Shown here one piece after another: positions 7,828 to 13,600 of a stretch of DNA of 14,012 nt. The notes beneath the pieces are model-generated. The model was given only the letters and a program-made list of their open reading frames with translations. It did not search any database and had not been told where the DNA came from. Made by a program: the position numbers and the translations under genes. The stretch's first letter is position 1. Each line of letters begins with the position of its first letter. The stretch is from Candidatus Staskawiczbacteria bacterium (GTDB lineage Bacteria > Patescibacteriota > Minisyncoccia > Minisyncoccales > Staskawiczbacteraceae), in assembly GCA_903850725.1 (NCBI GenBank), contig CAINMG010000147.1:1-14012 (forward strand). The letters are read 5' to 3'.

Positions 7828-8280
7828 TTATTTTAAAATATATACAGAAATTAGGACAATTAAAATTTGCGTAGAAATTCTCCAAAAATTCGGTATTGAT
7901 TTATCTCTTAAAAAATGAATATACTTACGATGAAAAATATCATGTATTTCTAAAATTTTATTGGGCACAATTACTGATAAAACCGTTAAGGAATCAGGGA
8001 TGATCGAAACAAGGGCACAGAAGAAAAATATTAAACTTCTATCCGTAAAAGCAAAAACAAATAAAATTCCCAAAGTAAAATCTAAAATTAAATATAACAA
8101 TTCTGGAAAAGCTCGCTTAAAATTATTCTTTATATTTTTTAAATTATCTATTGGATATTCTACGTGAGGAAATAAATCTAAAAAATAATGGCTCAAAAGA
8201 GCCAGCAAAACTGCCAGATAAGGATTACCCGACAAAGACGCAATTGCTACTCCAAAAATTATGTGAACTAATAAAATCAT
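7828..8280 (-). CDS. Small membrane protein with conserved His/Asp residues, YdjM/DUF457-like
   Basis: The 150-residue product has four or five hydrophobic stretches (about 3-30, 61-78, 83-106, 136-149). Polar residues punctuate the membrane segments in a set that suggests metal binding: H6, SHYFLDLFPH (H31, D35, H39), D67, PD at 95-96 and HDIFHRKYIHF (H113, H117, H122). This is the arrangement of the YdjM/DUF457 group of membrane-bound putative metal-dependent hydrolases. The match is from memory and the activity of that group is itself poorly defined. It is transcribed divergently from metG over a 64-base gap and runs into the shared terminator. Confidence 0.7.
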   Translation of the reverse strand: MILLVHIIFGVAIASLSGNPYLAVLLALLSHYFLDLFPHVEYPIDNLKNIKNNFKRAFPELLYLILDFTLGILFVFAFTDRSLIFFFCALVSIIPDSLTVLSVIVPNKILEIHDIFHRKYIHFLRDKSIPNFWRISTQILIVLISVYILK

Positions 8281-8321
8281 TTATAGTGGATTTTTTTGAT
8301 AATTATGATAAGATTACTCAA

Positions 8322-8332
8322 TATAATATAAT
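8322..8332 (+). promoter_or_regulatory. Candidate -10 elements for metG
   Basis: Two overlapping TATAAT hexamers occur at 8322-8327 and 8327-8332 in the divergent gap. The best -35 candidate, TTGATA at 8296-8301, is 20 bases from the first -10, which is longer than ideal. A transcript from here would have a leader of only about 6-15 bases before the metG ATG. Confidence 0.4.
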
Positions 8333-8344
8333 AACATAAATATC

Positions 8345-9799
8345 ATGGAAAACAAAAAATTTTATATCACTACTACCCTACCATATGTAAACGCAGAGCC
8401 ACATATTGGTTTCGCTTTAGAAATCATTCAAGCAGATGTTATTGCCCGCTATCAAAAAAATCTTGGCAAAGAGGTATTTTTTAATACAGGCACAGATGAG
8501 CATGGTTTAAAAATTTATCTTGGCGCAGAAAAAGAAGGCTTGCCTCCTGAAGCTTATTGCGATGGTTTTGCAGAAAAAAATAAAGATTTAAAAAAAGCTT
8601 TAAATTTAAGTTATAATAATTTTGTAAGAACTACAGACGAAAGTCATATAAAATCAGCTCAAGCATTTTGGTTAAAATGCTTTGAAGCTGGAGATATTTA
8701 TAAAAAAATTTATAAAGTAAAATATTGTGTCGGATGCGAGCTAGAAAAAACAGACTCAGAATTAGTTGATGGTAAATGCCCTATTCACCCAAATAGAGAT
8801 ATAGAAATTATAGAAGAAGAAAATTACTTTTTTAAATATTCAAAATATCAACAGCCACTTTTAGATTTTTATGAAAAAAATCCCAATTTTGTTATCCCAG
8901 AAGGCAAATATAATGAAATAAAAGAATTTACAAGAAGAGGTCTTGAAGACTTTAGTATTTCACGCTTAAAAGAAAAAATGCCTTGGGGCGTTGAAGTTCC
9001 CAATGATGACAAACATGTAATGTATGTTTGGTTTGATGCTTTAGAAAATTATATTTCTGTTTTAGGTTGGCCAGAAGATCAAGAAAAATTTAATGATTTT
9101 TGGCCAGGACTTCAAGTAGCAGGAAAAGATAATTTGCGTCAGCAATCTTCAATGTGGCAAGCAATGCTAATGTCAGCAGGCCTACCAAATTCAAAGCAAA
9201 TTTTTATTCATGGCTTTATTACTTCAAATGGACAAAAGATGTCAAAATCTCTTGGCAATGTAGTAAATCCTATTGAATTAGCAAACAAGTATGGCACAGA
9301 TGCAGTTAGATATTATTTACTTCGTGAAATTCCCTCTGCAGAAGATGGGGATTTTACAATTGAAAAATTTGAAGCCCGATATAACTCTGATTTAGCAGGA
9401 GGAATTGGTAACCTTGTTGCCAGAGTAGTTACAATGGCTCAAAAGCTACAAGCTACAAACTACAAGCTACAAGCTAATAATAACCAATTAACCAACGAAA
9501 TTTTAAAAACTAAAAATGCCTATAATAAAGCTCTAAACGACTTTAGATTCAATGAATCATTAATTGTAATTTGGGAGCTTATCAGTTGGTGTGATAAATA
9601 TATTAATGAAACAACTCCATGGAGTGCCAAAACTCCAGAAGAAGTTGAGAAAGCCAAAGAAGTTTTAAGTGATTTATTATTCACCATAAATGAAATAAGT
9701 AATTTACTAAATCCATTTTTACCAAGCACCTCAGAAAGAATCAAAGCTATTCTCCAAAGTGGCAAAAGCGAAATACTATTTCCCCGCCTAGTAAAATAA
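8345..9799 (+). CDS. metG: Methionyl-tRNA synthetase
   Basis: This 484-residue class I synthetase makes Met-tRNA for initiation and elongation. The HIGH-like motif is PHIG (19-22) and the KMSKS loop is intact at 298-302. The connective peptide holds CVGC (128-131) and a third Cys in GKCPIHP, a reduced zinc knuckle. The region before KMSKS reads GKDNLRQQSSMWQAML (260-275), where most bacterial enzymes have GKD..RFH..W; the usual His is replaced. I associate this variant with Patescibacteria MetRS. The helical anticodon-binding domain follows, and there is no C-terminal tRNA-binding (EMAP-like) domain, so the protein is of the short type. Residues about 367-378 are encoded by a heptamer tandem repeat. 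Its last 53 bases overlap the convergent HAD gene. Confidence 0.97.
   Translation: MENKKFYITTTLPYVNAEPHIGFALEIIQADVIARYQKNLGKEVFFNTGTDEHGLKIYLGAEKEGLPPEAYCDGFAEKNKDLKKALNLSYNNFVRTTDESHIKSAQAFWLKCFEAGDIYKKIYKVKYCVGCELEKTDSELVDGKCPIHPNRDIEIIEEENYFFKYSKYQQPLLDFYEKNPNFVIPEGKYNEIKEFTRRGLEDFSISRLKEKMPWGVEVPNDDKHVMYVWFDALENYISVLGWPEDQEKFNDFWPGLQVAGKDNLRQQSSMWQAMLMSAGLPNSKQIFIHGFITSNGQKMSKSLGNVVNPIELANKYGTDAVRYYLLREIPSAEDGDFTIEKFEARYNSDLAGGIGNLVARVVTMAQKLQATNYKLQANNNQLTNEILKTKNAYNKALNDFRFNESLIVIWELISWCDKYINETTPWSAKTPEEVEKAKEVLSDLLFTINEISNLLNPFLPSTSERIKAILQSGKSEILFPRLVK
9443..9477 (+). repeat. Heptamer tandem repeat AAGCTAC inside metG
   Basis: Five consecutive 7-base units at 9443, 9450, 9457, 9464 and 9471 read AAGCTAC, AAGCTAC, AAACTAC, AAGCTAC and AAGCTAA. 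They encode the stretch KLQATNYKLQA and stay in frame. The position is between the catalytic core and the anticodon-binding helices. Short tandem heptamers of this type occur between genes in several bacterial groups; inside an essential gene it is unusual. Confidence 0.8.
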
Positions 9800-10325
9800 A
9801 AGGTACTTTTACTAGAACTGCACCAGTACAGTCATTTTTACTGTCAGTAATCAATAAACAATCATTAAATTTTTTCTTAATCATATTAAAAGGAATTCCT
9901 GTTTTTTTTGAAAATCGACAATTGCTTTTATCAATTGAATTCTTAATATCGAAATATGCCAACAAACCAAGTTTCCTCAAAACATACAAAGTCTCTAAAC
10001 GTTGCCCTCCGGTAGCATAAACAAAATTATATTTATTTACATTGTTTTTTATCCACTTTACTAGTGGATATTTTTTTATGGCTGGAAACTTGTTATTTAT
10101 GATTAATGTATTGAAAGATTTATTATAAAAATTGAAATAATTTTTTTTACTAATATTTTTATCCCACACTTGCTTATAAATTTTGCATGTATCAGAAATT
10201 CCAGATAGCTTTAAAGCATTAATTTTTCCTTTATATTTCCCGTTAGTCATATATAAAAGCACTACCTCTTCTATGGGCCACATATCTGTAAGCGTTCCAT
10301 CAATGTCAAATATAATTGTTTTCAT
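9747..10325 (-). CDS. HAD-superfamily hydrolase (phosphatase-like)
   Basis: From the Met at 10325 the product is 192 residues. HAD motif I is DIDGTLTD with nucleophile D7 and acid D9. Motif II is YATGG (T105), a motif III Lys lies near RFSKK (140-141), and motif IV is ITDSKNDCTGA (D161, D165). All four are intact, so hydrolase activity on a phosphorylated small molecule is likely; the substrate is unknown. A longer reading starts with TTG at 10373, overlapping the stop of the upstream gene, but its first 16 residues are encoded by the terminator hairpin, so the Met directly before KTIIFDIDGT is preferred. G+C in two 60-base stretches I counted is only about 22%, lower than its neighbours. The ATG follows the T-run of a terminator by a few bases, so its transcription must come from read-through or an unseen promoter. 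Confidence 0.85.
   Translation of the reverse strand: MKTIIFDIDGTLTDMWPIEEVVLLYMTNGKYKGKINALKLSGISDTCKIYKQVWDKNISKKNYFNFYNKSFNTLIINNKFPAIKKYPLVKWIKNNVNKYNFVYATGGQRLETLYVLRKLGLLAYFDIKNSIDKSNCRFSKKTGIPFNMIKKKFNDCLLITDSKNDCTGAVLVKVPFILLGGEIVFRFCHFGE
9788..9815. repeat. Inverted repeat at the metG stop codon
   Basis: CTAGTAAAA (9788-9796) and TTTTACTAG (9807-9815) are perfect 9-bp arms around a 10-base loop that contains the metG stop codon (9797-9799). No T-run follows on either strand, so it is not a standard terminator. It also lies inside the 3' coding part of the convergent HAD gene. Confidence 0.5.
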
Positions 10326-10331
10326 ATTTTT

Positions 10332-10364
10332 AAAAAAATAAGGGGCGCAATAAAGGCGCGCCCC
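10332..10364 (-). terminator. Intrinsic terminator between the ATP-grasp and HAD genes
   Basis: Read on the minus strand, GGGGCGC (10364-10358) pairs with GCGCCCC (10348-10342) across a 9-base loop. Then come TTA and seven T (10338-10332). It starts five bases after the stop codon of the ATP-grasp gene and ends seven bases before the HAD start codon. It is the strongest hairpin in the window. Confidence 0.85.
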
Positions 10365-10369
10365 GTGCC

Positions 10370-11305
10370 TCAAACGAACTGCAAGGGACCATGAACAGAA
10401 TTGTCATTGATAATTCTTTCCCGGCTGTATTGCACGTAACCGGTTATTGGCTCTTCGCCAATCGCAAGAATAACTAATTGACAACTGCTCCCGTTGTGCT
10501 TGACGGGTTGCACAAAGTTCTGTGCGATAAGCTTTTCTTCTCGATAACACCTCCTAATGAACGGGGCCTTGCCAGACGGCTTATCAAACAAAACGCTCTG
10601 ACGAGTTTGTTTGCACTCCAAACTGCTCTTGTCGCAGAACTTTAGGACAACGTCCGTAGGAATTTCTTCCCACGAATCAAAGCGGTTAATGTAATGCCGC
10701 GGAATCTTTACCGCGACACTATCCCACCCCCGACTCAACAAGCTAAGATTGAGCTTGTTATCCAACCGAAGTCCATCGTATGGTAATATGTTCGGCTGAT
10801 CTTTTGAACCGACGCGACCATAAACATAAGTCGCATCTACTCCGTTACCATGCAATTCGTGGATGTGATGGCCAGAGAACCCAAGTCTTGCAAGTTCATC
10901 CACAAACAGTTCCAGCTCAGGCATGTACTCCCAACTCTTGCTAGCGAAAAATGTCGGGAAGACCAACAGTGTTGGATTAACTCCAATGCCACTGGCACGA
11001 GCAAGGTTAAGTGCTGTACCCCAGCCATCCACGAACGATGCGTTAATCTCCAATACCCACAAAGACTCATCATCAAAAAACGCATCGATTCTGTAGTACG
11101 GTGTTCTCTCAACGCCAACCTGATTGTTGAAGCTAGACAGAAGCCTTTTGAGCTCAATTCTAACTTCATGAGAGATTACAACGCCCCGATTTGTCGTGAA
11201 ATGGTAATCTTCCCGGTAGATTCTCTTAGCAACGACTGAGCTATTCAAAACAAACTCATGAAAATTAATCACTGCGACCCCTTTATCAAAGTACAAATTT
11301 GCCAT
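10370..11305 (-). CDS. Probable circularly permuted ATP-grasp protein, G+C-rich and likely transferred
   Basis: The 311-residue product has no signal peptide or membrane segment. Near the N-terminus, YYRIDAFFDDESLWVLEINASFVDGWG (about 69-95) resembles the metal-binding end of ATP-grasp enzymes (R-x-D ... E-I-N). The C-terminal third has TDVVLKFCDK, LIAQNFVQPV, then QLVILAIGEEPITGYVQYSRERIINDNSVHG, which resembles the nucleotide-binding Lys strand, the Q-E-F/Y hinge and the following Arg-rich strand. In a standard ATP-grasp these precede the E-I-N motif, so the order looks permuted, as in glutathionylspermidine synthetase and CP_ATPgrasp families. This is inference from motifs; the substrate is unknown and another fold is possible. 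Two 60-base stretches I counted gave 47% and 50% G+C, against about 22% in the HAD gene and 33% in the PurD-like gene. Terminators flank it tightly on both sides. These signs point to horizontal acquisition. Confidence 0.7.
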   Translation of the reverse strand: MANLYFDKGVAVINFHEFVLNSSVVAKRIYREDYHFTTNRGVVISHEVRIELKRLLSSFNNQVGVERTPYYRIDAFFDDESLWVLEINASFVDGWGTALNLARASGIGVNPTLLVFPTFFASKSWEYMPELELFVDELARLGFSGHHIHELHGNGVDATYVYGRVGSKDQPNILPYDGLRLDNKLNLSLLSRGWDSVAVKIPRHYINRFDSWEEIPTDVVLKFCDKSSLECKQTRQSVLFDKPSGKAPFIRRCYREEKLIAQNFVQPVKHNGSSCQLVILAIGEEPITGYVQYSRERIINDNSVHGPLQFV

Positions 11306-11316
11306 TTTAGGTAGGC

Positions 11317-11346
11317 AAACAAAACCCCCTCCTGGTTAGGAAGGGG
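11317..11346 (-). terminator. Intrinsic terminator after the TrpR-like gene, in the leader of the ATP-grasp gene
   Basis: On the minus strand CCCCTTCC (11346-11339) pairs with GGAGGGGG (11332-11325) with one U-G wobble and a 6-base loop, then TTTTGTTT (11324-11317). The wobble exists only in the minus-strand transcript, which fixes its direction. It lies 35 bases after the TrpR-like stop and 11 bases before the ATG of the next gene, so no promoter fits between terminator and start codon. Confidence 0.75.
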
Positions 11347-11381
11347 CTGAGTTTAAACTTTAAAAAATTATTTTAAAAATT

Positions 11382-11714
11382 TCACCGCAAACCTTTCCCA
11401 ACCAAAAGTTGAGAATGATGATTTGCTGATGCCTTAATTCTTTTAATAATCAGATTATATCCGTTTTTACCATTATTTAGCCACTTAGAAATTCGAGCAA
11501 CTGTTGTTGAACTTAAACCAGTTTCTTTTTCTATTCTTATATATAAAATGTCATTTGAAAGCATTCTAGCGGCCTTCCATCTATTGCCAAATTCTTTAAG
11601 CTCTTTTTCTGTTAATAAATCACGAAAAAATTTCTTGGCTTCACCAGAATTCTTGAGCAATAAAATTGCATCCATTAAATCGTTTATTTTTTTATTGTCT
11701 TTTATTGTAAACAT
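11382..11714 (-). CDS. TrpR-like transcriptional repressor, YerC/YecD family
   Basis: The 110-residue all-helical protein matches the TrpR/YerC-YecD group. FFRDLLTEKELKEFGNRWKAARML (29-52) is the conserved helix pair and YIRIEKETGLSSTTVARISKWLNNG (58-82) is the helix-turn-helix with recognition helix near SSTTVARISKWL. Family members are dimeric DNA-binding proteins; the ligand of YerC-type proteins is not tryptophan with certainty, so no trpR symbol is given. A near-consensus promoter and an 18-bp palindrome resembling the trp operator lie directly upstream, which suggests autoregulation. The ATG at 11714 has no Shine-Dalgarno sequence. It could also control neighbouring genes, but no second copy of the palindrome was found in the window. 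Confidence 0.9.
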   Translation of the reverse strand: MFTIKDNKKINDLMDAILLLKNSGEAKKFFRDLLTEKELKEFGNRWKAARMLSNDILYIRIEKETGLSSTTVARISKWLNNGKNGYNLIIKRIKASANHHSQLLVGKGLR

Positions 11715-11726
11715 AAAAATTAATTC

Positions 11727-11744
11727 ACTTTACTTAACTAAAGT
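11727..11744 (-). promoter_or_regulatory. Candidate operator of the TrpR-like protein
   Basis: ACTTTAGTTAAGTAAAGT on the minus strand is palindromic at 16 of 18 positions; only the central G/G pair at positions 7 and 12 breaks it. Its centre matches much of the E. coli trp operator GTACTAGTTAACTAGTAC. It starts two bases downstream of the -10 hexamer and covers the expected transcription start, an ideal place for a repressor. The link to the adjoining regulator is inference. Confidence 0.65.
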
Positions 11745-11745
11745 A

Positions 11746-11774
11746 AGTATAGCAAAATAACAAACCTATGTCAA
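11746..11774 (-). promoter_or_regulatory. Near-consensus sigma-70-type promoter of the TrpR-like gene
   Basis: On the minus strand the -35 is TTGACA (11774-11769), a perfect consensus, and the -10 is TATACT (11751-11746), separated by exactly 17 bases. A start near 11739 would give a leader of about 25 bases. This is the best promoter in the window. Confidence 0.85.
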
Positions 11775-11781
11775 TAGGTCT
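11762..11781 (-). terminator. Short hairpin overlapping the -35 box, possible terminator of the PurD-like gene
   Basis: ACCTAT (11779-11774 on the minus strand) and ATAGGT (11769-11764) enclose TGAC, extendable by a G-T and an A-T pair, with GTTATTTT soon after. It begins 10 bases after the PurD-like stop. The stem is short and the T-run is broken, so termination would be weak. The same palindrome contains the -35 box and might instead bind a protein. Confidence 0.4.
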
Positions 11782-11790
11782 GTTATAAAT

Positions 11791-13161
11791 CTAATATAAA
11801 TATCCCCAGGTTTGGAGTTTATCAGAATCTTCATTCCAGCCTAAACCAATATCTGTTCTATAAAACATATTTTGCAAAAGTATATTTTCTAATCTTCCAT
11901 AAACTTGTTTTCTTGCATCTTCAACCGTAATGCCACTTCCTGTTACAACCAAAGCATAGCCAGTGTCCCCTGCTATTTGCCAATGGTTATCAACTAATTT
12001 TACATCTCCCAAATGAATTCCATCTAAATTTGGCTTTTTAAAAATAATTGATAAATCTTTATAAATACTCATTTCTGTTTTATCATCATATGGAAATGGT
12101 GGCACTGCACAAATAACTCCTATTTGGAAACCTTTTTTGGTTTTTAGTTCAAGACTTTCTCCCTTGGCAATTTTATATAAAAAATTACCCCATTCAGAAA
12201 TAACTCCTTCCATTGCAATAGAAATATGCGGATAACCAAATCTACAAGTATATTCCAAAGGATAAATACCCCTAGCGTTTGCGATACAATTAATATCAAT
12301 ATACCCCACATAACCAGATTTTTTGATATCTTCTTTCATTTTCTCCAAAGTTGTTTTAAATATTGTGTTTGGAAGCGACCAATACATCAAAGTGCCCATT
12401 TCACCAGTATAAGGTCCAATATCTCCAGGGAACAGCTTCTTATGCTCAAAATTAATGTTTATAGGGTAAATAAAGTCATTACCATTAAAGAAGGCTCCAA
12501 CAGCTACCTCAACCCCAGAAGCAAATTTTTGAAGCTGGAATTGCTTTACCTTTTTTTCTAAAACTTTTTTGTTTGATTTAATTATTTCATGGATATCTTT
12601 GCCATCTTCGTCTTTACCTAAAAACAAAATCCCCTTAGCATCTGATTGAATAAATCCTGAAGGCTTAAAAACATATCTGCCAGGATTTTCCTCAATAAAT
12701 TTTAAAGCTAAATCATAGTCAGTAAAATCCCAATGAGGAAGTGTAAGTAAGCCATTTTTTTTCATTTCAGATTGTCCAAATTCTCTATTCTCTTCAAGCT
12801 TATCTGTGTACTCAGATCCTCCTACAACAAGCTTGCCTTGCTTTCTTAAATCATCTGCTTGTTTGCCAAAACCCACATCATCAAAAACAATAACATCTGC
12901 CCAAGATATAAACTCTTTATAATCTGCAACTTTTTCTAAAAATCCATCGTAAACATCTTTATCTGCACCTTCGCCGGTTTTAAAATATACCTTCACTTCA
13001 TGCCCTTCTTTTTTAATTTGCATAGCTAAATCACCAGACAAACTTTCCCAACCTACAAACAAAAACTTTTTAGGGTTTTTATCATGCTCTAAAACCTGAG
13101 GAAGCAAAAGCTCTTTTCCATTATGACCATTACTATTACCATTATTATTTATTGTTTCCAT
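11791..13161 (-). CDS. PurD-like ATP-grasp enzyme (phosphoribosylamine-glycine ligase homologue)
   Basis: The 456-residue product starts with an Asn/Gly-rich flexible tail (about 4-15). A Rossmann-like segment KKFLFVGWESLSGDLAMQIKKEGHEVKVYF comes next, corresponding to the PurD N-domain. The ATP-grasp core includes YVFKPSG with the nucleotide-binding Lys, FASGVEVAVGAFFNG, then FPGDIGPYTGEMGTLMYWS, the counterpart of the PurD GDxGPNTGGMG motif, and YIDINCIANARGIYPLEYTCRFGYPH, the counterpart of the EFNxRFGDPE metal-binding end. True PurD joins glycine to phosphoribosylamine in purine synthesis. Here key stretches are altered (RFGYPH for RFGDPE) and no purine gene is nearby, so a different acid-amine ligation is plausible. 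It starts 18 bases after the second SET gene stop and is probably co-transcribed with both SET genes. Confidence 0.85.
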   Translation of the reverse strand: METINNNGNSNGHNGKELLLPQVLEHDKNPKKFLFVGWESLSGDLAMQIKKEGHEVKVYFKTGEGADKDVYDGFLEKVADYKEFISWADVIVFDDVGFGKQADDLRKQGKLVVGGSEYTDKLEENREFGQSEMKKNGLLTLPHWDFTDYDLALKFIEENPGRYVFKPSGFIQSDAKGILFLGKDEDGKDIHEIIKSNKKVLEKKVKQFQLQKFASGVEVAVGAFFNGNDFIYPININFEHKKLFPGDIGPYTGEMGTLMYWSLPNTIFKTTLEKMKEDIKKSGYVGYIDINCIANARGIYPLEYTCRFGYPHISIAMEGVISEWGNFLYKIAKGESLELKTKKGFQIGVICAVPPFPYDDKTEMSIYKDLSIIFKKPNLDGIHLGDVKLVDNHWQIAGDTGYALVVTGSGITVEDARKQVYGRLENILLQNMFYRTDIGLGWNEDSDKLQTWGYLY

Positions 13162-13179
13162 TTTATATTTTATTTAATA

Positions 13180-13575
13180 CTAATCTAATTTTAAAAAATC
13201 TTCTTTATTGTCATCAAATTCATAATCAATTAAAATCTCTTCGCCGGTTTTTATATCTTTTATTGCTTGGAATGTTAAATAATTTTCAGGACTTTGAGTA
13301 TTATAATCAACATCTGCATTTGGAGCAAGACTATGATTATATATTGAACCATAACCTAACATCAAACAATATTTATTTATAGCATATTGCCACAAATAAT
13401 AATATTTTAAAATTTCTGAACTATTTTTAATAAAATTTACTTCTTCTTCAGATATAAATATAATTGGACAAATTTCAATTATCTCACCTGATTTAATATC
13501 TTCTGTGGCCACAACTCCTCTTCCCTTACCCTGTACATCAATAATTTTTATTTTTTTGGGTGGAATAATTTCCAT
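13180..13575 (-). CDS. SET-domain protein, putative protein-lysine methyltransferase (copy B)
   Basis: The 131-residue product is a minimal SET domain. KGRGVVATEDIKSGEIIEICP (17-37) is the N-terminal SET motif that contacts S-adenosylmethionine. GYGSIYNHSLAPNADVDY (74-91) holds the N-H-S-x-x-P-N pseudoknot motif, and DIKTGEEILIDYEF (107-120) carries the likely catalytic Tyr118. There is no pre-SET and no Cys-rich post-SET region. Bacterial SET proteins methylate lysines on proteins, but targets are mostly unknown. It lies 25 bases downstream of a paralogue and 18 bases upstream of the PurD-like gene. The first 43 residues match the paralogue at 42 positions, the rest at only about 54%. Confidence 0.9.
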   Translation of the reverse strand: MEIIPPKKIKIIDVQGKGRGVVATEDIKSGEIIEICPIIFISEEEVNFIKNSSEILKYYYLWQYAINKYCLMLGYGSIYNHSLAPNADVDYNTQSPENYLTFQAIKDIKTGEEILIDYEFDDNKEDFLKLD

Positions 13576-13600
13576 ATATTTTTATTTAATAAATTTATTT

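Noticed and set aside
8151..8339. A plus-strand frame of 62 codons ending just before metG
   Set aside because: It overlaps the coding strand of the YdjM-like protein and the metG promoter area, has no start signal and no recognisable motif.
10326..10373. N-terminal extension of the HAD protein from a TTG that overlaps the upstream stop
   Set aside because: The extra 16 residues are encoded by the terminator hairpin and T-run; HAD motif I is normally within the first ten residues, which fits the ATG at 10325.
10850..11239. A 129-codon plus-strand frame opposite the ATP-grasp-like gene
   Set aside because: High G+C reduces stop codons on the opposite strand. The product has no recognisable motif and the minus-strand frame has coherent ATP-grasp-like motifs and fitting terminators.
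11791..13161. Confident naming of the PurD-like gene as purD
   Set aside because: The overall fold agrees, but the terminal metal motif and the gene context differ from purine synthesis genes, so the symbol was withheld.
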